Source of the DNA: Rhizaria sp. SCN 62-66
Taxonomy: Eukaryota; Rhizaria, unplaced
Direction: 5' to 3'
DNA length: 61,970 bases
Assembly (NCBI GenBank): GCA_001724265.1
Contig: MEDY01000151.1
Location: forward strand, 1 to 61,970
How positions within the stretch are numbered: the stretch's first letter is position 1; every line of letters starts with the position of its first letter. The notes under the pieces were generated by a model. That model did not search any database. It saw only the letters and a list, made by a program, of their open reading frames with translations, and had not been told where the DNA came from. Made by a program: the position numbers and the translations under genes. Of this stretch, positions 24,285-35,880 are shown piece by piece.

Positions 24285-25760
24285 TCACCGGAGCTCGATG
24301 CCAGGGCGCTGCGCGATGGCCTCGCGGACGGCCTCCTGCCACCCGTTGACCTCCTCGTTGAGCAGCGTCCGCTCGAGCGAGCGGTACGTGATGCGGAAGA
24401 GTTTGCTATGGCGACCAGTCTTAGGGTGTTGGAACTGCGACACGAGCTCCACGTTCTCCACGCAGTCGCCTGCCGTCTCGCGCACCACGGCAAAGAAGTC
24501 GTTGTCGTGGAAGCTCTCAGGGTCGTACCAGAACGACACGTCGCGCGGCGAGGCCGGGTACTTAGAGAAAGGCGCGAACGAGGTGATCTCACCGTCCTTG
24601 AACTGGCCGAGGAAGCGCGCGTCCGTCGACCAGAACAGCCGGATGTCGGGCACACCGAAGAGGATCATGGCCAGGCGGTCGAGCCCGAGCCCGAAGGCCC
24701 AGCCCTGCTGGTCGCCGAGTCCGACGCCCGCGAGGATGTCCTTGTGGATGGCGCCACAGCCGAGCACCTCAAGCCACTTGCCGTTGAACTCGACCTCGAG
24801 CTCCAGCGACGGGTGCGTGAAGGGGAAGTACGCCTCAATCCACCGCATCTTGGTCTCGGCGCCGAAGAGGCGGCGCGCGACCGACTCGAGCGTGCGCTTG
24901 AGATCCGCGATCACCGCCTCCTGGGCGGCGGCCGGGTCCGCGGGCAGCGTGGCGGGATCGAACACGCGCACGCCCTCCATCTGGTGGAAGACTGGGTAGT
25001 GCGAGGCGTCGATCTCGTCGCGCCGGTAGCAGTCGCCGGCGACCAGGAACGCGCGCGCGCCCGAGCGCAGCAGCTGGGTCTGGTGCGCCGAGGTGTGGGG
25101 ACGGAGAATCGCGCCCTCGTTGACGTAGAACGTGTCCGTGGGGCTGCGGCTGGGGTGCGATTTGGGGATCAGCAGGTCGTCGAAGTTAGCCTTGGTGGAG
25201 ACGTAGGGCGCAAACGAGTCGTGTGTGGCGAAGACGCCGTTGTTCTCGCCGTTGATGTGCTCGAAGATGACCTTCTTGATGGTGCAGATAGGGTGGGCGG
25301 GCTGGCGGTGCAGGTCGCGGCCGACCTTCTCCAGCATGCTGAAAACAAGATATAATAGGCAATAAACGGATGGTGTACAGTTAGCGCAAGTGCTCTTCGG
25401 GAATCTTGTGGATAAACATGATCTAAATCTGGTATTGATGTAGTAGATGCTTGCAGAGTTGAAGGCTTAAGAAAGCATTACACTTGCTCGTAAGACAGAA
25501 AGTTGACTATTTAAGCGCGAAGAACGTTGTTCAGAGAGATAATTGCAGTGTCATAGCAAATATTAGTGAGTATTAGTATCATAGACGTACCCCTTGGTGA
25601 TGTTGTTGATGGCTGTGGGGGTGAGGTCGGGCACGGTGTGGACGCCGCGGCCGCTGACGAGAGCAACGGGCGAACCAGTCAGGGAAGCGACGCGCGCGGC
25701 ACCAAGACCGCGCGGCATACCCTTGGCAATTTTAGAGATAATACCACCTTGCTTCAACAT
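24285..25760 (-). CDS. FARS2: Phenylalanine-tRNA ligase, mitochondrial (monomeric) type
   Basis: Exons are 25760-25591 and 25338-24285, giving 407 residues and a TGA stop. The 252-nt intron has a GTACGT donor and a TTTTCAG acceptor. The junction reads NNITKG then MLEKVGRDLHRQPAHP, matching the family. It is a class II synthetase that attaches Phe to tRNA-Phe. Motif 2 is seen as YRRDEIDASHYPVFHQMEG and motif 3 as GWAFGLGLDRLAMILFG. A C-terminal anticodon-binding FDX-ACB domain (SPRDVSFWY to the end) is diagnostic of the single-chain organellar enzyme rather than the cytosolic alpha/beta form. The N-terminal about 45 residues are basic and hydroxylated, fitting a mitochondrial presequence. The frame is open upstream of the ATG at 25760, so an additional 5' exon cannot be excluded. 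Confidence 0.93.
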
Positions 25761-26236
25761 ATCGAAAACGTGAGTCGTCTCCAATCTGAACGACTGAGCA
25801 TAAAGTTCTGCATGTCTCAAGACTCGCTTCTTGCCCGCCCTGCTGCCCGCAGTCCCGCACCACCACCACAGCACCCAGTTCAGGTAGCATTTTTGAGGCA
25901 AAAACCCATCATAACAGGAAGAAGTAGGTGTGGTTTGTTTAAAAATGTTCTGTATTACTCATAAAATAAGATACTAACGAGTCCTCCAGCCTGTCCTGAA
26001 TTGTTTTACGTGTGCATGCCTCTTCCATCTCGAGCGTAACGCAACCACTCACAAGCACATATGGTTTTGTTCTTGATATTAACTTAGCATTGACCCATTT
26101 TTCGTACTTCATTGTTTTTTTGGATTCCGCCCACCTCTTGTACATACAAATGTGTCTATGACAACACAACAACTATTCTTCAACATTATCGTCTGTCGCG
26201 CTCTGACGACAAACAAGTTCGCGCACACTGCTGCGC
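25761..26236. other. Intergenic
   Basis: A 476-bp spacer between the PheRS start and the Pol I subunit stop, both on the minus strand. Nothing recognisable. Confidence 0.5.
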
Positions 26237-29200
26237 TCACTTGATGTCGAGCGTGACGCGAATGTTCATCGCAGCGAGCTCGTGTGCAAGGTACAGGAAC
26301 GAGAACGGGATCGCAATCATCGTGCACCCGGCGCCCGAGTTACACATGCGGCACGTGACGTTCGTAGTCGCCTGCACAAACTCGGCCGCCGCCGCCTCCT
26401 CGGGGTTCGCGCCGGCCTTGGCGGCGGCCATCGCGGCAGCGGCCGCGGCCGTGGCGGCGGCGTCGGCCTGCGCGGCGGCCTGCTCGTGCGGCACGGCGTG
26501 CGCCGCGAGCAGCGACCCGCAGTCTTGGCACGCGTACGTCGTGTGGTAGTCTGACGAGTTCATCAGACGGTCGTGCAGGAAGTACGACACACCGTGCGCG
26601 ATGAGCGAGTCACGCTCCATTTCACCGAAACGGATACCACCGTGCTTCTTGCGGCCCTTGACGGGCTGGCGGTGCTCCGACGACACGGGACCCGTGGCAC
26701 GCGCCTGGAACTTGTCTTTCACCATGTGGCGCAGACGTTGGTAGTAGACGACGCCGACGAAGATGTCCGCCATCAGCGGCTCGCCCGAGATGCCCGAGTA
26801 CAGCGGCTCAGAGCCGAGGTAGTTGTAGCCCGCGGACCGGAGCTCCTTGCCGAAGTGGTCCACGGCGCGGTGCTGCTCGTCGAACTGGAACGGAGTGCCG
26901 TCCTGGAACTTGCCGTGCAGTGCGCCGGACTTGCCCGCCATAGACTCGATAAGCATGCCGATTGTCATGCGCGACGGGAAGGCGTGCGGGTTGATGATCA
27001 CGTCGGGCGTCAGGCCAGACTCGGTCCACGGCATGTCAACCGAGGGGAACAGAATCGACAACACACCCTTCTGACCGTGACGTGAGGAGAACTTGTCGCC
27101 GATGCACGGGTTACGGTTCATGCGGAGCCAGAGACCGAGCTTCTGCATCTCACCGTCCTGCACGCCCAGCGCGCGGACCTCCTCCACGTACGCAGGCTCC
27201 GTGTCCTTGAACTTCTCGAAACGCGTGACGCCCGTGACTGAGTTGTTCACCGCAGCCAGGGGCTCCGACGGGTGAACGAGCTGGCCCACGCGCGGGAGAC
27301 CGTCGGCGTCGAGCGCGGGGTTCGCGGCCTCGGGGTGGGACGCGCTGCTGCCCGCCTTGAGGTTCGAAAAGCGGTGGCTGATGGGCTCGCCGCGCTGGCG
27401 GTCCTCGGACAGGTCCACAGTCTAGGGGAGAAGAAAAGGAACAAAAGAACAAAGAGACAAAAGATAAAGTTAGTCCCATGGTACAGAGAGAAGATAGAAG
27501 AAGACTGAGTGTTATAAAGGTCATTTTGGTTTGATATTAGTATAATCGTACCTTGTACTTGTAGACGGAGCCGTGTCCGAAGCCACGCTCGTAGGCAGAC
27601 TTGTTGATAATCATAGCATCTTCCATATCATATCCGGTGTAGGAGATGACAGCGACAACGGCATTGCAGCCCATGGGGTACTCGTCGAAGAGGTACTTCT
27701 GGTACGGCCCCTCGTTGCGCACGATCGGCGTCTGCGGGTTCTGGATGCGGAACACCTTGTTGTCGACGCGGTACGGGTACGAGTGGAATGGCGTACCCAT
27801 CGTCTGCTTACCCATCTGGCAGTTGCCGGTAAAGAAGGGCGACAGACCGCACGCCTGCACGGCATCCTCGTCGTCCCACGCAGCGCGGCGGCGCGTGAGG
27901 AAGTTGCCGGACGGCACGGTGATGCAGTACTTGCGGCCCACGTACTGGCTGAGCACGGGCCGCGGCAGCGCGGCGACGCTCTCGGCCTCGCCCGCCGACA
28001 CCGTGATCTCCCAACACGTGGCCGCGGCGGCGGCGCCGAGCGGCCCCGCGGCAGCGCCCTTCTTGTGGCAGACGCCGACCTGCGGCCGGGCGTCGGCCAG
28101 GAGCGCGAGCGCGGCCAGATCGTTGATCAGCGGCAGACTGCTGTTGACGCCACGACGCACCGACGCGTCCGCGCCCTCCGCGGGCTGCGCCTTGTCGGTG
28201 GCCATAAAGCCCTCGATGAGCGCGCGCGCCTGGGCGCGGCTGAGGCGGAGGCGCCACGCGTAGTGGACCCAGCGGCGGAGCGCCTGCCAGTCGCCGCGCT
28301 CCACGCCCTCGGGCGCGGCGCAGTCAACCGCGGCGCCCGACGCCACGGCGCGGTACACGGCAGCGTGGTCGTACGCCTTGACGTCGGCCGCCGACAGGGG
28401 GTCGTAGCCCACAGCGCCGACGGTCATCGGCAGGAAGAAGTCGTACATCGCGCGGTTCGCGACGCGGTACAGGGTCTTGCCCTCGGCGTCCTGGGACACG
28501 CTGTAAGTGAACGTGTCGGCGGCGACGTCGCGCAGGCGGTTCAGCACGCCCTCGATGCCCGCGCACTGTTGGACAGTGGTGTTGTAGCAGTTGCGTCCCT
28601 GCGCGTCGACAGAGTGCTCGACGCCACCGTCGCCCAGTACGAGGCCGATCAGACGGCAGAAGTCGAGGTTAGGCTCCTCGGCGCCGCGCACGGCCTCGGG
28701 CAGCCAGGCGCAGTCACTGAACGTGTACAGCGGGTTTGCGTTGTGGCCCGTGACAGGCAGACGCTCGGCGCTGTGGTCGCCGTGGTCCCACTGCTCGTTG
28801 GCACCGCCGCAGCCGACGAGCTTGCCGTCGAGCGCGTCCTGCACGGTGCGGTAGCGCCACATCGACGGCGCGTTCGCGTTGCTGAGCAGGAAGCGATGCT
28901 CAGGCGTGCACAGCGCGTCAACCTTCGCGGACTTGAGCGCGTACCATTGACCGGCGTGGGGCTCGTCGAGCTTGGCCGTGACCGCCTCCCAGCGGTGCGC
29001 CAGCGTTGTCGTGTCGGCCACCAGCACGCTGTCGCCGACGCGGACGTCGACAATGGAGCACCAGCCGTGGTTCGTCAGCACGTCGTGGTCGCCGCTGAGG
29101 CACTGATACATGTTACGCGGCGACTGGTTGTGGTCAGAGAAGGGCGTCAGTGACGCGATGACCGAGAGCATCGCCGTGGGGTTGATCTCCTGGTGAGTGG

Positions 29201-31262
29201 TGAGACCGAGCGAAAAGTCCGCGGCCGTGACGGCAATCTCCATCGTCAGCTGCTCCATAGCGCCGATGTACTCGACCACGGGGTGCGGCACGGCGGCCGT
29301 GGGCAGGTAGTACACGGGCCGCTGGAAGCGCGCGGCGGCTGTGGAGAGGATCACGGCCGGGAACATCTTGTCCGCGTAGTCAACCACGGTGAAGATCTCG
29401 AGGTGCTTGTCGAAGGCGTCGTGACCGGAAACCTTGAGGAAACGCACGCGCGCGGCGAACGACGCGGCCTCGAGCTGCGGGACGCGGCCGACGAGCACGC
29501 CGTCGAGCATGACGGGCAGGTCAGAGGCCAGCGCGGGCAGGAACGGGTCGCGCATGCCGATGGCGAAGAGCTGCTTCGTCGTCTGGCGCGGGTCGACCTT
29601 GCTAGGGTGCGTGAGGATCTGGCAGGCGGCGGACAAGTGGTTCAGCAGACCGCAGGGCGAGCCGTCGGGCGTGTGCACAGGACAGACGAAGCCCCAGGAC
29701 TCGGGCAGCAGCTTACGGACCGCGGTGGTCTTCATGGTGGTGAAGAACTGACCACGGTGGATCGAGCGGAAGTGCGACAAGTAACGGTAGTAGTTAAGCT
29801 TCTCGGCGTTGATGGTGTAGCCGGAGACCTGCATCATATCCAGACCGGTGCGCGAGACGAGGTTACCGGTGGTGATGAAGTACGCCAGCTTGCGGCCGAT
29901 CTCGGGCACGCGGTCCGACAGCTTGCGCCAGAAGGCCACGTCGCCCAGCGACGCGCGCGCCGATGCCGAGAGCCGCAGCTCGCGCATGAGGTTGGACCGC
30001 AGCGTGGTGAGGAAATCGTGCACACTCTCCTTGAGCAAGAGGTAGTACATGTGGCCCGGCAGAAGTACTTCGTGCGACGACAGCGCGTCGACGTGGTCGG
30101 GTGTGATCTTGCCCTGCACCAGCAGCAGCAGGCGCTGGATCATGAGGATGACGAGGTCGAACTTGGCCTGGTTGATCGCGTCCTCGCTCGCCGTGGGGTC
30201 GAAGTCCTGCACGTGGATGAAGAGGTACTCGCGCAGCAGCTGCAGACCGACCTGAGCGTCGGACAGATCGCGATCGGCGCGGATCATGTTGCGGAAGTGC
30301 GAGCCAAGGTATGCAAGCACCTCGGACTGGGAGCGAAGACCGAGCATCTTGGACTCGCGCAGCATGAGTTCAGTGCGTTCCGACTCGAACGCCAGCGACG
30401 AGTCCGAAAACGTGATCTTCTCGTAGATCTCGCGGTCCGTGGCGCCCGTGAGCCCCTTGAGCACGAGCACGGCGGGCAGGAACAGCTCCTGCTTGCGCGC
30501 GACGAAACGCAGGTTGACGCCACCCGTCTCGAGGTAGTGCGCCGTGACCGTGATCGACGAGTGGTCTTTGCGCACGCAGCGCATCGTGGTGCCGTACTTG
30601 GTGTACTCGGCGCCACGCGTGAGGAACGACGAACGGATCAGCGTCGAGATGTGGTTGCGGCGCGGCATGATGAGCAGACGCACGCAACGCTCGTTGCCGT
30701 TCATGATGAAGTAGCCACCCCACTCGCCGGCCTCTTCCTTGGCGCAGACAAGCTGCGCGCGCGACATGCCCTTGAGGTGGCAGCGGCTGGAGCGCACCAT
30801 GATCGGCAGACGACCCGAGGGACGCGAGAAGTCGACCCAAGGCGCGGACGAGGAGCCGACGCGGTACTCGAGCTGGAGGTTCAGGGGGGCGTCGTAGGTG
30901 ATACCAAGCTGGCGCGCCTCGGTGGGCAGGAGCTGGTGTGAGGCGTTGGAGGAGGACGTCGGCATGTCGACCTTGATCTCCTTGATGCGGAACTCGACCT
31001 GCGGGTGCGCGGCGGCGCCCTCGCCGGCGGCGATGCGCATGGTAGGCATCGTGGCCACGGCGTGGCTCAGACCGCCTCCGGGCTCGAACATCCAGTCAAA
31101 CGAGTCGAGGTGCGGCTTGACGAGGCCATAGAGGGAAGAAGAGTCGGCCGTCTGGACGTTGTGACTGAACTGGCCCGTGCGGCGCTGCTGCTTGAACTTA
31201 AGCAGGGCCTCCTTGTGCTCGGTGATCAGGTCGGCCGCGAAAATCTCGGTAGAGGAAGACAT
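26237..31262 (-). CDS. RPA2: DNA-directed RNA polymerase I second-largest subunit, intein-containing precursor
   Basis: Exons are 31262-27552 and 27421-26237, giving a 1631-residue precursor, or 1204 residues after intein removal, with a TGA stop. The 130-nt intron starts GTACGA, ends CCCTAG and is phase 0, joining YKYK to TVDLSED. The subunit forms half of the Pol I active site and transcribes rRNA genes. The Pol I form rather than Pol II is shown by QCQMGKQTMG, VVAVISYTGYDMEDAMI, EPLYSGISGEPLMADIF, VYYQRLRHMVKDKF, GGIRFGEMERDSLIAHG and the terminal HELAAMNIRVTLDIK. The C-terminal zinc site has CQDC and CRMC, with an unusual Ala-rich insertion between them. The start ATG begins MSSSTEIFAAD; the longer frame to 31379 has no reason to be coding. 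The intein occupies precursor residues 721-1147. Confidence 0.95.
27822..29102 (-). mobile_element. Intein with LAGLIDADG homing endonuclease domain
   Basis: A 427-residue in-frame insertion between NMYQ and CQMGKQTMG of the Pol I subunit. Splicing block A is CLSGDHDVLTNHGW with Cys1. Block B is VDALCTPEHRFLL, with Thr66 and His69. Block F is YCITVPSGNFLTRR, and block G is FFTGN followed by extein Cys. The terminal Asn427 is present; the penultimate residue is Gly instead of the usual His. Two LAGLIDADG helices are visible: LIGLVLGDGG (151-160) and ALIEGFMATD (294-303). Both keep their acidic residue, so the endonuclease may be active or only recently decayed. Removing the intein leaves an uninterrupted, fully conserved polymerase sequence, and the native +1 residue is Cys, as splicing requires. 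Eukaryotic RNA polymerase inteins are known as a class, but I cannot check whether this site and host are described. Confidence 0.95.
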
Positions 31263-33660
31263 TGCGGAGTGCGGGTGTGAAAAAGTGGGCGCGTTACAGC
31301 ACCAACCAAGAGCGAACAAGCGCGAGAAAGTAACGCGAAATGGAAAGGAGCCGAGACGCGGGTGCGTGTCGTGCGCCAAGAGAAGGCTCCGGGAAGGGCA
31401 GGAGCTGTCTCGCTGGGAAAATGTCCACGCTCAAAGGCTTGTGGGCGCTCGGAACGGAGGGTCTAAAGCGTAAAAGATGTGCAAAAGAAAGAATATATGC
31501 TTTGTAAGCGTATCATTGAAAAGAATTGGCCTAACAATGCGTACAAGCGGAGGAGCTTCGTAAACAAGTCAGCTTGAGTGCGTGCGGGCCTCCTCACTCG
31601 GCTGCAGACGGCTCCTGTTATGCCTTTTGTTAGAGGGGAAGAAACCAATGTTAGCGTAACTAAACGCAACACGCTGTTCATCGGTGAACTTTTCTACTAT
31701 TTTTGTTTAGAAACATTGTAAAACGGCATTCCGCACGTGCAATAACGACTTTTCCCGCTCCCGGCGAACCGACTTTTGCGTGGCCCTGTTCCGTCGTCCT
31801 GTGCGGGAGTTTTTCGGAACTGCAAATGCATTTCCTCGCAAACCAATCACTTTTTCATCGATACAACAGTATTTCATTCATATAAATGCGCACTAACATT
31901 TGCTTGGGCATATTTAAGCTGTGATTTATTTTGTAGTTATGTTTTTGCCGCTTATTTAAGTTGTTAGTTACGTGTATCAGTGGCATTCCCATGTGGCTGC
32001 AGCTGAGATTCAGTCTGTTTCATGTTATTCCAGTGCTGCGACAATCTCAAATGAGCCTAAATTCAGTAATAATTACGATATTTGTTTGCCTTTTGCTCTT
32101 TGGTGTGACTTTTGCGGCGCTCATTGGCGATTTTGTTTTTTAAATCCGTCTTAGAAACATGGATCATCTTTGAAGCTGCGTAAGTACGTGTGTTGGCAGC
32201 GCTAAGATCAGTTATGATCAAAACGCTGACTGCACAATGAAACCTCCATGAGGTTAATGATAAAGCACTTAAACATTTTAACAATATCACTTTGATTTGG
32301 TGCTACGGTGGGCCGTAGTTAATCATGACTTGACGTTGGACAGTAGCCTTTTTGTACTTTGTACGGAAGATACGTCGTCATCTTGAGGTGTCTGTTTAAA
32401 AAGATAAATTTATATGTTAAACATAATTTTTTTTCTTGTTGAATTTGCTATTTTTATGCGTATACTACTAAGATACATTGAGAAATCTTCTGTTTTTCAC
32501 ATTTTATTCATTTTCGTTAAAATTGAGGGCAATTTTGTATATTAAATTCAAATTTACAATTTTCAACATGTCTAAGTACAAGTAGTCTGCAAATAGTGGG
32601 ATAATAGCTTTTAAACACAGTAATAAATATTTCTTGAGAATACATTCAATCCAAGTGATATACAAGCATAAGAGTGATTGCATCTCAAAGACCTCAGATG
32701 TGTCACTTGGACTATGAGACTTGCAGATGTCAGCGTGAACAACTTTGATTCACGCTTTAAGCGATATGCTTACCGAGTTGTTATGTAGCATTGCAAATAA
32801 TGCGTGCCTGCATTGTCCACATGCTGTTTTCATGCCAAACTTTGCTTTGTTCAAGTTGAGATAGACAGCGATCACCAACGCATGCATCTAAGTCAAGCCA
32901 TCGCAGTTTGTGCATAAAGAGCGTTTTGCAATGCGATAGGCACGCACATGGCCGTAATAAAAGCAAACAGCTTGATCTACTAGCGGTGCAGTGCGTGTCA
33001 CAGCGTAGGTTGAGACGGCTAGCGCGACAGCGCCGGTTATTGCATCCCAATGCGTGACATCTTCATGACACTGCTGCGAGCATATCTTTGCCAGTTAGTC
33101 ATCATAGATCGCGTCATCCAGGTGTGATTCGATTAAAAGCAAGACGACAAACCACGCTTTTAAGCGAATTACGTTAAAATGTATGTGCTTTCAAATCTAG
33201 AGGCATGTATTGTCTGAAAGAGATTGTTTAAGTGGCGTCCAGACGAGACTTGAAGAATCACTGTTCTTAGAAACAACTACATCTTGAATCCAAACGCTAT
33301 AATGACCTGATATTTTCATGTTTAATTTTAAACGATATCACGAGTTGAATCACGTTAAATCGTTGTCATGCTGATACCAGATGAAGAATGGTCAGTCCAG
33401 AAACGACTTGAAGAGTCACCGTTCTAATAAAAGACTACATTGAATCCAGATGTTATCATGATATAACATTTGTCACATATAATTCTATACGATATAATGA
33501 ATTGAACTTATGTTGAATCGGTATCATGCTGATATTTGATGAGATATGTTATGATCGGCGATGGACCGAAAAATGAAAGTATTTTCTCTGCTGCGGCCTC
33601 GTCGTTCGCTCACGATGAGGTCAGAGGACGATTCGGTTTTGTTCCAAGACAGTGTAAACG
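31263..33660. other. Long AT-rich intergenic region
   Basis: A 2.4-kb spacer between two divergent genes, much more AT-rich than the coding DNA. The part next to the Pol I gene (31263-31650) should contain its promoter. The right part holds a degenerate tandem repeat. I see no gene or tRNA-like B box. Confidence 0.55.
33237..33552. repeat. Degenerate tandem duplication, 158-bp period
   Basis: Two diverged copies, 33237-33394 and 33395 to about 33552. Shared landmarks keep a constant 158-bp offset: GTCCAGA (33237, 33395), and TCATGCTGATA (33366, 33524). Between them lie matching segments such as GACTTGAAGA and TTGAATCCA. A third, weaker copy may precede it near 33110-33236. Confidence 0.7.
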
Positions 33661-35223
33661 ATGAGTAAGTTTATCACTTTGGCTGTTATCGCTGCGGCTG
33701 CGATTGCTAGGTACGTTCTTTTCTAATTACATTGCCGATGGACGCTTTTATCATACCTTTTTGACGCTTTGAAGAGCAAGCGACGTCTTCGAAGCAACCC
33801 TCCACGCCACTTATTATGAAACGCCTTGTGTTGGTCTACCAAGGCTTAGCTTGGGAGTTTCTCGATGTGTATTCAGTGCAGAGTGCGTTATTACACGTTT
33901 GGTGTTGCAAATAGCGTAATGCATCGCGTTTTCAACGCGTGAGAGCGCTATGGAGTTTGTCTTAAGAACGCCCACTCCCCCCAAACAAACCGCGCCACGC
34001 TTGATTGTGCTGGCTGATAGGACTCTTCATCGATGGGACTAACATTGTATGCTCAGTGCTGCGCTGTTTGCGCGGTTACACTATTTCTAAGCAGCATTGT
34101 CTCAGTAAACAGCTATACTCAATTCGCCAGGTGTCATGATATCTCACACTCCTCTCTTTGCTCTCTCCGACTACTCACACACAGCGCCCTCGAGATGCCC
34201 GTGTACCGCGCGCCCACGGACATCAACTTCTTCGGTGCTACCCCCCAGTACCGTAGCTACCTGGGTGACATCCCGATCTACAACTTCATGAACGCCCAGT
34301 TCTACGCCAAGGTTTCCGCCGGCACCCCTGCCCAGCAGTTCACTGCCATCTACGACACCGGCAGCTCCAACCTGTGGCTCCCTTCGACCACGTGCGCGTC
34401 GTGCGGTCTCCACCCGCGCTACAACCACGACAAGTCGACCTCGTACGTCAAGGACGGCCGTGACTTCCACATCGAGTACGGATCCGGCCCCGTCAGCGGC
34501 TATTTCAGCCAGGACAACGTCGAGATGGGCGGCATTGTTGTCGACAATATGCCTTTCGCCGAGATTGAGGACGTTACCGGCCTTGGCATGGCGTATATGA
34601 TGGGCAAGTTTGACGGTATTCTCGGCCTTGGCTTCCGGAGCATCTCCGTCGAGGGCATTCCTTCCCCCTTTGAGCTCGCCTTCGAGCAGGGCAAGATCAA
34701 GGAGAACCTCTTTGCCTTCCGCCTCCCCAAGACCACCGAGGAGCTCGGCTCCATCTACGTCGGCGAGTACCCCGACAACGTCTACGCCGGCAACCTCACC
34801 TGGGTGCCCCTCAACAGCAAGACCTACTGGCAGACTGAGCTCAACGGCCTCCGTCTCGGCAGCGACACCATCAAGACCGAGTGCATCCGTGCCATCCTCG
34901 ACACCGGCACTTCCCTTCTCGCGGGCCCCACCGCCGACGTCCGCTTCATCGCCAAGGCTGTCGGTGCCACCCCCCTCAACGAGCGCCAGTACCTCATTGA
35001 CTGCAACAAGGAGCTCCCTCCCCTCACCTTCACCCTCGCCGGCCGCTCCTTCACGCTCGATGACTACCGCATCAACGCCGGCCAGGGCGTGTGCATCCTC
35101 GGTATGATGCCCATCGACGTCCCCTCTGGCGCCATCTGGATCCTCGGCGATGTCTTCCTTGCCAAGTACTTCTCCGTCTACGACTACACCAACGCCCGCG
35201 TTGGTATCGCCCCCGCCCTCTAA
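33661..35223 (+). CDS. Secreted or vacuolar pepsin-family aspartic protease
   Basis: Exons are 33661-33710 and 34185-35223, giving 362 residues and a TAA stop. Exon 1 encodes MSKFITLAVIAAAAIA, a clear signal peptide. The 474-nt intron has a GTACGT donor and a CACACAG acceptor, and the join gives IASALEMPVYR in frame. Starting instead at ATG 34033 would use intron sequence and give a worse leader. Catalytic Asp residues are D74 in YDTGSSNLW and D256 in LDTGTSLL, 182 apart as in pepsin. Cys pairs CASC and DC...VC and the closing WILGDVFLAKYFSVYDY are family hallmarks. The propeptide is short (about 30 residues). Codon use is strongly C-ending, suggesting high expression. The likely role is acid proteolysis in lysosome, vacuole or outside the cell. 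Confidence 0.93.
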
Positions 35224-35336
35224 GCGAGCCGGCCCTGTTTCAGCCAGTGACGGCTCGCAAAGAATGCGCTCGTGGTGACACCGAAGTGCCCTTACTATCA
35301 AGTCAAGCCTCACTCAACGACTACACCGCCGCTCTT

Positions 35337-35400
35337 TGTGTGCGTGCGTGTGTGCGTGCGTGTGTGTGTATATGTGTGTGTGAGTATCTGTGTGAGTGAA
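35337..35400. repeat. TG/TGCG microsatellite
   Basis: A run of TGTG, TGCG and TGAG units just after the protease gene, within its likely 3' UTR. Confidence 0.8.
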
Positions 35401-35717
35401 TGAGTCAAGTGAGTGTTGAATCCCCCCGCCTCGCTGTTGGCGGACGATTATGAGTCTTCAGAACGCGGCGCCGCCAAGTGCGTGCCGCCTTGGGCTCGGT
35501 CCGCCTTCCCCGGGGGTGCTTCATCTTCCTGCCGCTGTGCGCTCGATGCGCGCACGAAAAACATATGTTTTCCGTGAATTGCAGTGCGTTCCGAAGAATA
35601 ACTTCGGTGCGTGTACTATTAATGTAGTTTCGGTCTTTAAATACATCGTTATTCTGTCTTATACTTTCTCCCGCTTTGATTCCCTTCATTAATCGATAGT
35701 TACAATTGCAAAGATTC

Positions 35718-35880
35718 ACGTTTTCGGGATACTCGCCGACGTAGATGAAGCCAAGCTCCTCGGTGGTCTTAGGAAGATGAAAAGCAAAGAGGTTCTCCTT
35801 GCTCGAAAGCGAGCTCAAAGGGGGAAGAGATGCCATCGACGGAGATCGAGGAAAATCCTCGACCAAAGATTCCGTCGAAC
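35718..35880 (-). pseudogene. Inverted, broken fragment of the neighbouring aspartic protease
   Basis: The minus strand reads FDGIFGRGFSSISVDGISS, then, after a frameshift, KENLFAFHLPKTTEELGFIY and VGEYPENV. These match protease residues around FDGILGLGFRSISVEG and ENLFAFRLPKTTEELGSIY. An 11-nt deletion relative to the parent (nt 34689-34699 region) breaks the frame, and no flanking protease domains remain. The copy lies about 500 bp past the intact gene in opposite orientation, so it is a partial inverted duplication that has decayed. Confidence 0.88.

Noticed and set aside
29193-30941. 582-codon plus-strand frame opposite the Pol I gene
   Set aside because: Lies exactly opposite conserved polymerase sequence; no independent signature.
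26237-31262. Calling this gene the RNA polymerase II subunit RPB2
   Set aside because: The ending HELAAMNIRVTLDIK, QCQMGKQTMG and GGIRFGEMERDSLIAHG with the missing Pol II-type C-terminus fit Pol I.
31650-33230. tRNA, 5S or snRNA genes in the AT-rich spacer
   Set aside because: I found no convincing B box or other RNA gene landmark by eye.
34033-34184. ATG 34033 as the protease start
   Set aside because: The sequence up to 34184 looks like an intron and a better signal peptide exon lies at 33661.
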